A stretch of 22,003 bases of DNA from a virus, in IMG/VR virus record IMGVR_UViG_3300021389_000172, positions 1 through 22,003 of that record. One strand, 5' to 3'. Made by a program: the position numbers and the translations under genes. Below the pieces are notes generated by a model. That model was not told the DNA's origin. It worked only from the letters and a program-made list of their open reading frames with translations, and did no database searches. Of this stretch, positions 19,884 through 22,003 are shown piece by piece. Positions within the stretch are counted from its first letter, which is position 1. Every line of letters starts with the position of its first letter.

Positions 19884-22003
19884 TCATCCGAAGGCACCCT
19901 TCATAGCGCCACCCCTACGCCTTTGGTCCATCATACTCTGTTGTGTCATACTAGCAATTCTAGGTGCAGCTTCAGCAATAATCCTCTTGACACTCTCATC
20001 ACCATTAGCTTGGAAGTTAAAGTTCTGGTGGATAACTGTAGTATTGCTACCGCCACCCTCCATCTGTACCCCTAGCTTACCATTAGCACCCCTCTTGAGA
20101 GGCATGATAGCTTCAGGTCCAGCTTCACCCATGAGGCCAGTCTTACCACCAGCCATAGGGAATGTAGTAGGACTACCAACGACACCACCATTGGCAAACT
20201 TCTTGTCTGGAGCGCCACCAGAGAATACACCACCATCAGCATAACCAAAGAAGGTTTTAACACCTTCTACTAGCTTCTGTACTACATAAACTTTCCAGAG
20301 TTCCGCGATAACAGCACGAGCCATATCCTTGAAGGCATCCTTAACAGACTTAGTACCATCAACGATAGATGTAAGACCTGCACCAATGGAATCAGCTACG
20401 GTATCCACAATAGCCTTACGATCAGCCTCTGCTTGCTTCATAGCCTCAATAGCAACTACTTGAGCTTGTAGGTTAGCAATCTGTGTAGGTTCAATAGTGT
20501 TATAACTATCGCCCAAAGCATTTCTTACGGTGATGTACTCTTCGGATTTACCAATCAACTCTCCCTGTAGGTCTAGTTGCTTTTGTAGTTTCTCTATAGC
20601 TTCAGCAGCCACTTCTGATGGGGTTTTCTCTTTAGAACCGCCACCGCCACCGCCACCACGAGTTTTCTTTGGTGTGTTGAATTTGCTAGGTGTGCTGTAC
20701 TTAAAATCACCAGAACCACCGAAGGCATCAATGTCAACCATAGCTTCTGCCTTAGCCTGACGTATCAGGTTGATAGCCTCAGAGAAAGCTATACCAAGTC
20801 GAGTACCGAGTTCCTCAGCAGCGTCAACAGTATTGTACATTTCATCTGTTATATCAACAGAGGTGTCATACAAAGTCAGTAAGTCCTCAATTTGAGTACC
20901 AATCAGTTTGCCCTTTCTGATTTCTGTTTCGTAAGCTACCTTTGCTTGTCTAGCCTCTTCCGCTCGGGCTTCTTTAGAGTCCTTGCCGTACTGAAGTATA
21001 ATACTGTTTAAGGCTATTTGATTTTGTAGCTCTTTGGTATAATCCTCATTGGTAGTAAACCTCTCGTTTAAGAAGTCTTGGTACTCCCGATCTTGGTCAG
21101 CAATTGCCTCAGCAATCTCAAGAGCTTTTTCACGCTTTACATTTGCTTCTTCGATAAGACCAGCTTGATTACTTATTGCTAAGTTATTTAACTTAAGGAT
21201 GAAACCATAGGCTGTTGTAATCTCACTTTTTCTAACCTGAGCATCAATGGCAGCGTTAATACCTTCGACTTCTTGACGCCGTTCTTCAGCCCTTACCTGA
21301 TAAGAATCTTCTCCATACTGCATGGATAGCCTCTGTATTTCAGCTTGGCCCTCTAGTTCTCTATTCTGTTCTCTAAAGACTACCAGACGTTCTTCTTCTT
21401 GTTTTAGTAGCAGCTTATTCAAAAGAGATTCTGCATCCTTTACAGCAGTCTCTTTTACACCACGCTTTCCGGTAGGTGATAAGTCTTCCGAAAGACCCTC
21501 ACCACTAGAGCCTTCATACAGAGTGTCTAGCTCTTTTTTTAGCTTTGCTAAGTCATCCCTAGCGGACTTAACATTTTTTATACCCAGAAGTTGCTCTACA
21601 GAAACACCCATAGATGCAGCCTCTTTTGCTGCTGCCCAGTCTTCAAGGGTACCTGTTAAAGATTTTACCCCTTCTTCAAGGGAAGATAATTCTTTCTTGG
21701 CGTTCTTAGCCTCGGCACCAGTCCTCATAAAGTAAGCACCAATGGCAGTAACCAGTGGGATAATAATACCAGCTGCGGCGATAAGAGTTCCTACAGAAAG
21801 ACTTAATCCAAAAATAGTTCTGCTAGTAGCTAGGATAGCAGGCGGCAACATATAGAAAGCGCCTGCAAGCTGTGTAGCCTGTTGACCAAAAGCAACCATC
21901 CAGTTAGTACCGCCTTGAACCTGTACCAAGAAGTCACCAACTTGATAACCAGTTTGCTGGACTATGACACCAGAGCGAGACATGTGCTTACTGCTTGTTT
22001 GAG
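19884..22003 (-). CDS. Tail tape measure protein (5' end probably beyond the window)
   Basis: About 700 residues are visible. A segment near the visible start (GYQVGDFLVQVQGGTNW) is typically internal to tape measure proteins. A hydrophobic stretch follows (about 43-88), then long coiled-coil regions (about 95-460) and a Gly/Lys linker encoded by a CCACCG-type simple repeat (20638-20660). The C-terminal part is typical of lambda-type tape measures: a membrane-active or scaffold stretch, ADGGVFSGG, GEAGPEAIMPL and the final QRRRGG. An ATG at 21983 lacks a good ribosome site, and the frame stays open to 22003, so the true start probably lies upstream. It sets tail length and helps DNA entry. 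Its presence makes this a siphovirus-type (long-tailed) phage. Confidence 0.88.
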   Translation of the reverse strand, partial: QTSSKHMSRSGVIVQQTGYQVGDFLVQVQGGTNWMVAFGQQATQLAGAFYMLPPAILATSRTIFGLSLSVGTLIAAAGIIIPLVTAIGAYFMRTGAEAKNAKKELSSLEEGVKSLTGTLEDWAAAKEAASMGVSVEQLLGIKNVKSARDDLAKLKKELDTLYEGSSGEGLSEDLSPTGKRGVKETAVKDAESLLNKLLLKQEEERLVVFREQNRELEGQAEIQRLSMQYGEDSYQVRAEERRQEVEGINAAIDAQVRKSEITTAYGFILKLNNLAISNQAGLIEEANVKREKALEIAEAIADQDREYQDFLNERFTTNEDYTKELQNQIALNSIILQYGKDSKEARAEEARQAKVAYETEIRKGKLIGTQIEDLLTLYDTSVDITDEMYNTVDAAEELGTRLGIAFSEAINLIRQAKAEAMVDIDAFGGSGDFKYSTPSKFNTPKKTRGGGGGGGSKEKTPSEVAAEAIEKLQKQLDLQGELIGKSEEYITVRNALGDSYNTIEPTQIANLQAQVVAIEAMKQAEADRKAIVDTVADSIGAGLTSIVDGTKSVKDAFKDMARAVIAELWKVYVVQKLVEGVKTFFGYADGGVFSGGAPDKKFANGGVVGSPTTFPMAGGKTGLMGEAGPEAIMPLKRGANGKLGVQMEGGGSNTTVIHQNFNFQANGDESVKRIIAEAAPRIASMTQQSMMDQRRRGGAMKGAFG

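Noticed and set aside
19987-20244. + strand open frame within the tape measure gene
   Set aside because: It is Pro/Leu-rich, opposite to a long, well-patterned gene and without a ribosome site; a shadow.
21322-21735. + strand Ser/Phe-rich open frame within the tape measure gene
   Set aside because: Its composition is what the reverse complement of a Glu/Lys-rich coiled-coil gene gives; no start signal.
1-22003. CRISPR arrays, insertion sequences, riboswitches and toxin-antitoxin pairs
   Set aside because: No regularly spaced repeats, transposase motifs or paired small toxin-like genes were seen on either strand, and no gap is long enough to hold a riboswitch apart from the 109-base promoter region, which shows no known aptamer pattern.

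Overview
The window is part of the genome of a tailed double-stranded DNA phage. It has a T7-like replication and nucleotide-metabolism module on the + strand (about 1-13118), facing a siphovirus-type (lambda-like, long non-contractile tail) structural and lysis module on the - strand (about 13175-22003). Genes are packed with ATGA, TAATG or GTGA overlaps and strong AGGAG-type ribosome sites. There is no integrase, repressor or bacterial housekeeping gene, so a virulent phage is most likely. A B12-dependent ribonucleotide reductase, ThyX, a PRA-PH/MazG-like protein and a metallophosphoesterase together resemble marine phages (roseophage- or vibriophage-like), but the host cannot be fixed from this sequence.

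Replication and metabolism, + strand. After the tail end of an unknown frame come two small unknown genes, then a DNA polymerase A that is split into separate genes. A stand-alone 3'-5' exonuclease (844-1296) is followed by two unrelated ORFs (1289-1660, 1805-2236) and then the polymerase domain (2214-3794), which has intact motifs A, B and C. A promoter-bearing gap leads to a probable single-stranded DNA-binding protein, two small ORFs, a divergent ThyX, a 5'-3' exonuclease and a T7-type endonuclease I. Two probable homing-endonuclease-type genes (6403-7050, 7946-8461) are interspersed. A metallophosphoesterase, a methyltransferase-like protein, a PRA-PH/MazG-like protein, a 58-residue ORF and a class II ribonucleotide reductase follow. 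Then come a tRNA-Arg(CCU), a DUF3310 nucleotide-kinase-like protein and two small membrane or exported proteins. A strong two-way terminator (13133-13173) ends this arm.

Structure and lysis, - strand, in transcription order from the right edge: tape measure protein (5' end probably beyond the window), two minor or distal tail proteins, a GNAT acetyltransferase placed where lambda-like phages usually carry the NlpC/P60 tail-tip gene, the large J-like tail-tip protein, a short tail-fibre-like protein, a fibre-associated small protein, an unknown protein, an M15 peptidase endolysin, two small membrane proteins (holin and spanin candidates) and a lipoprotein with a C-terminal membrane segment (unimolecular spanin candidate).

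The points most worth following are the split polymerase with a 36-bp duplicated junction, a Cys4 insertion just before polymerase motif A, an exonuclease lacking the usual Exo III tyrosine, a ThyX whose RHR signature has become KHE, and a decamer shared by the two main + strand intergenic regions.
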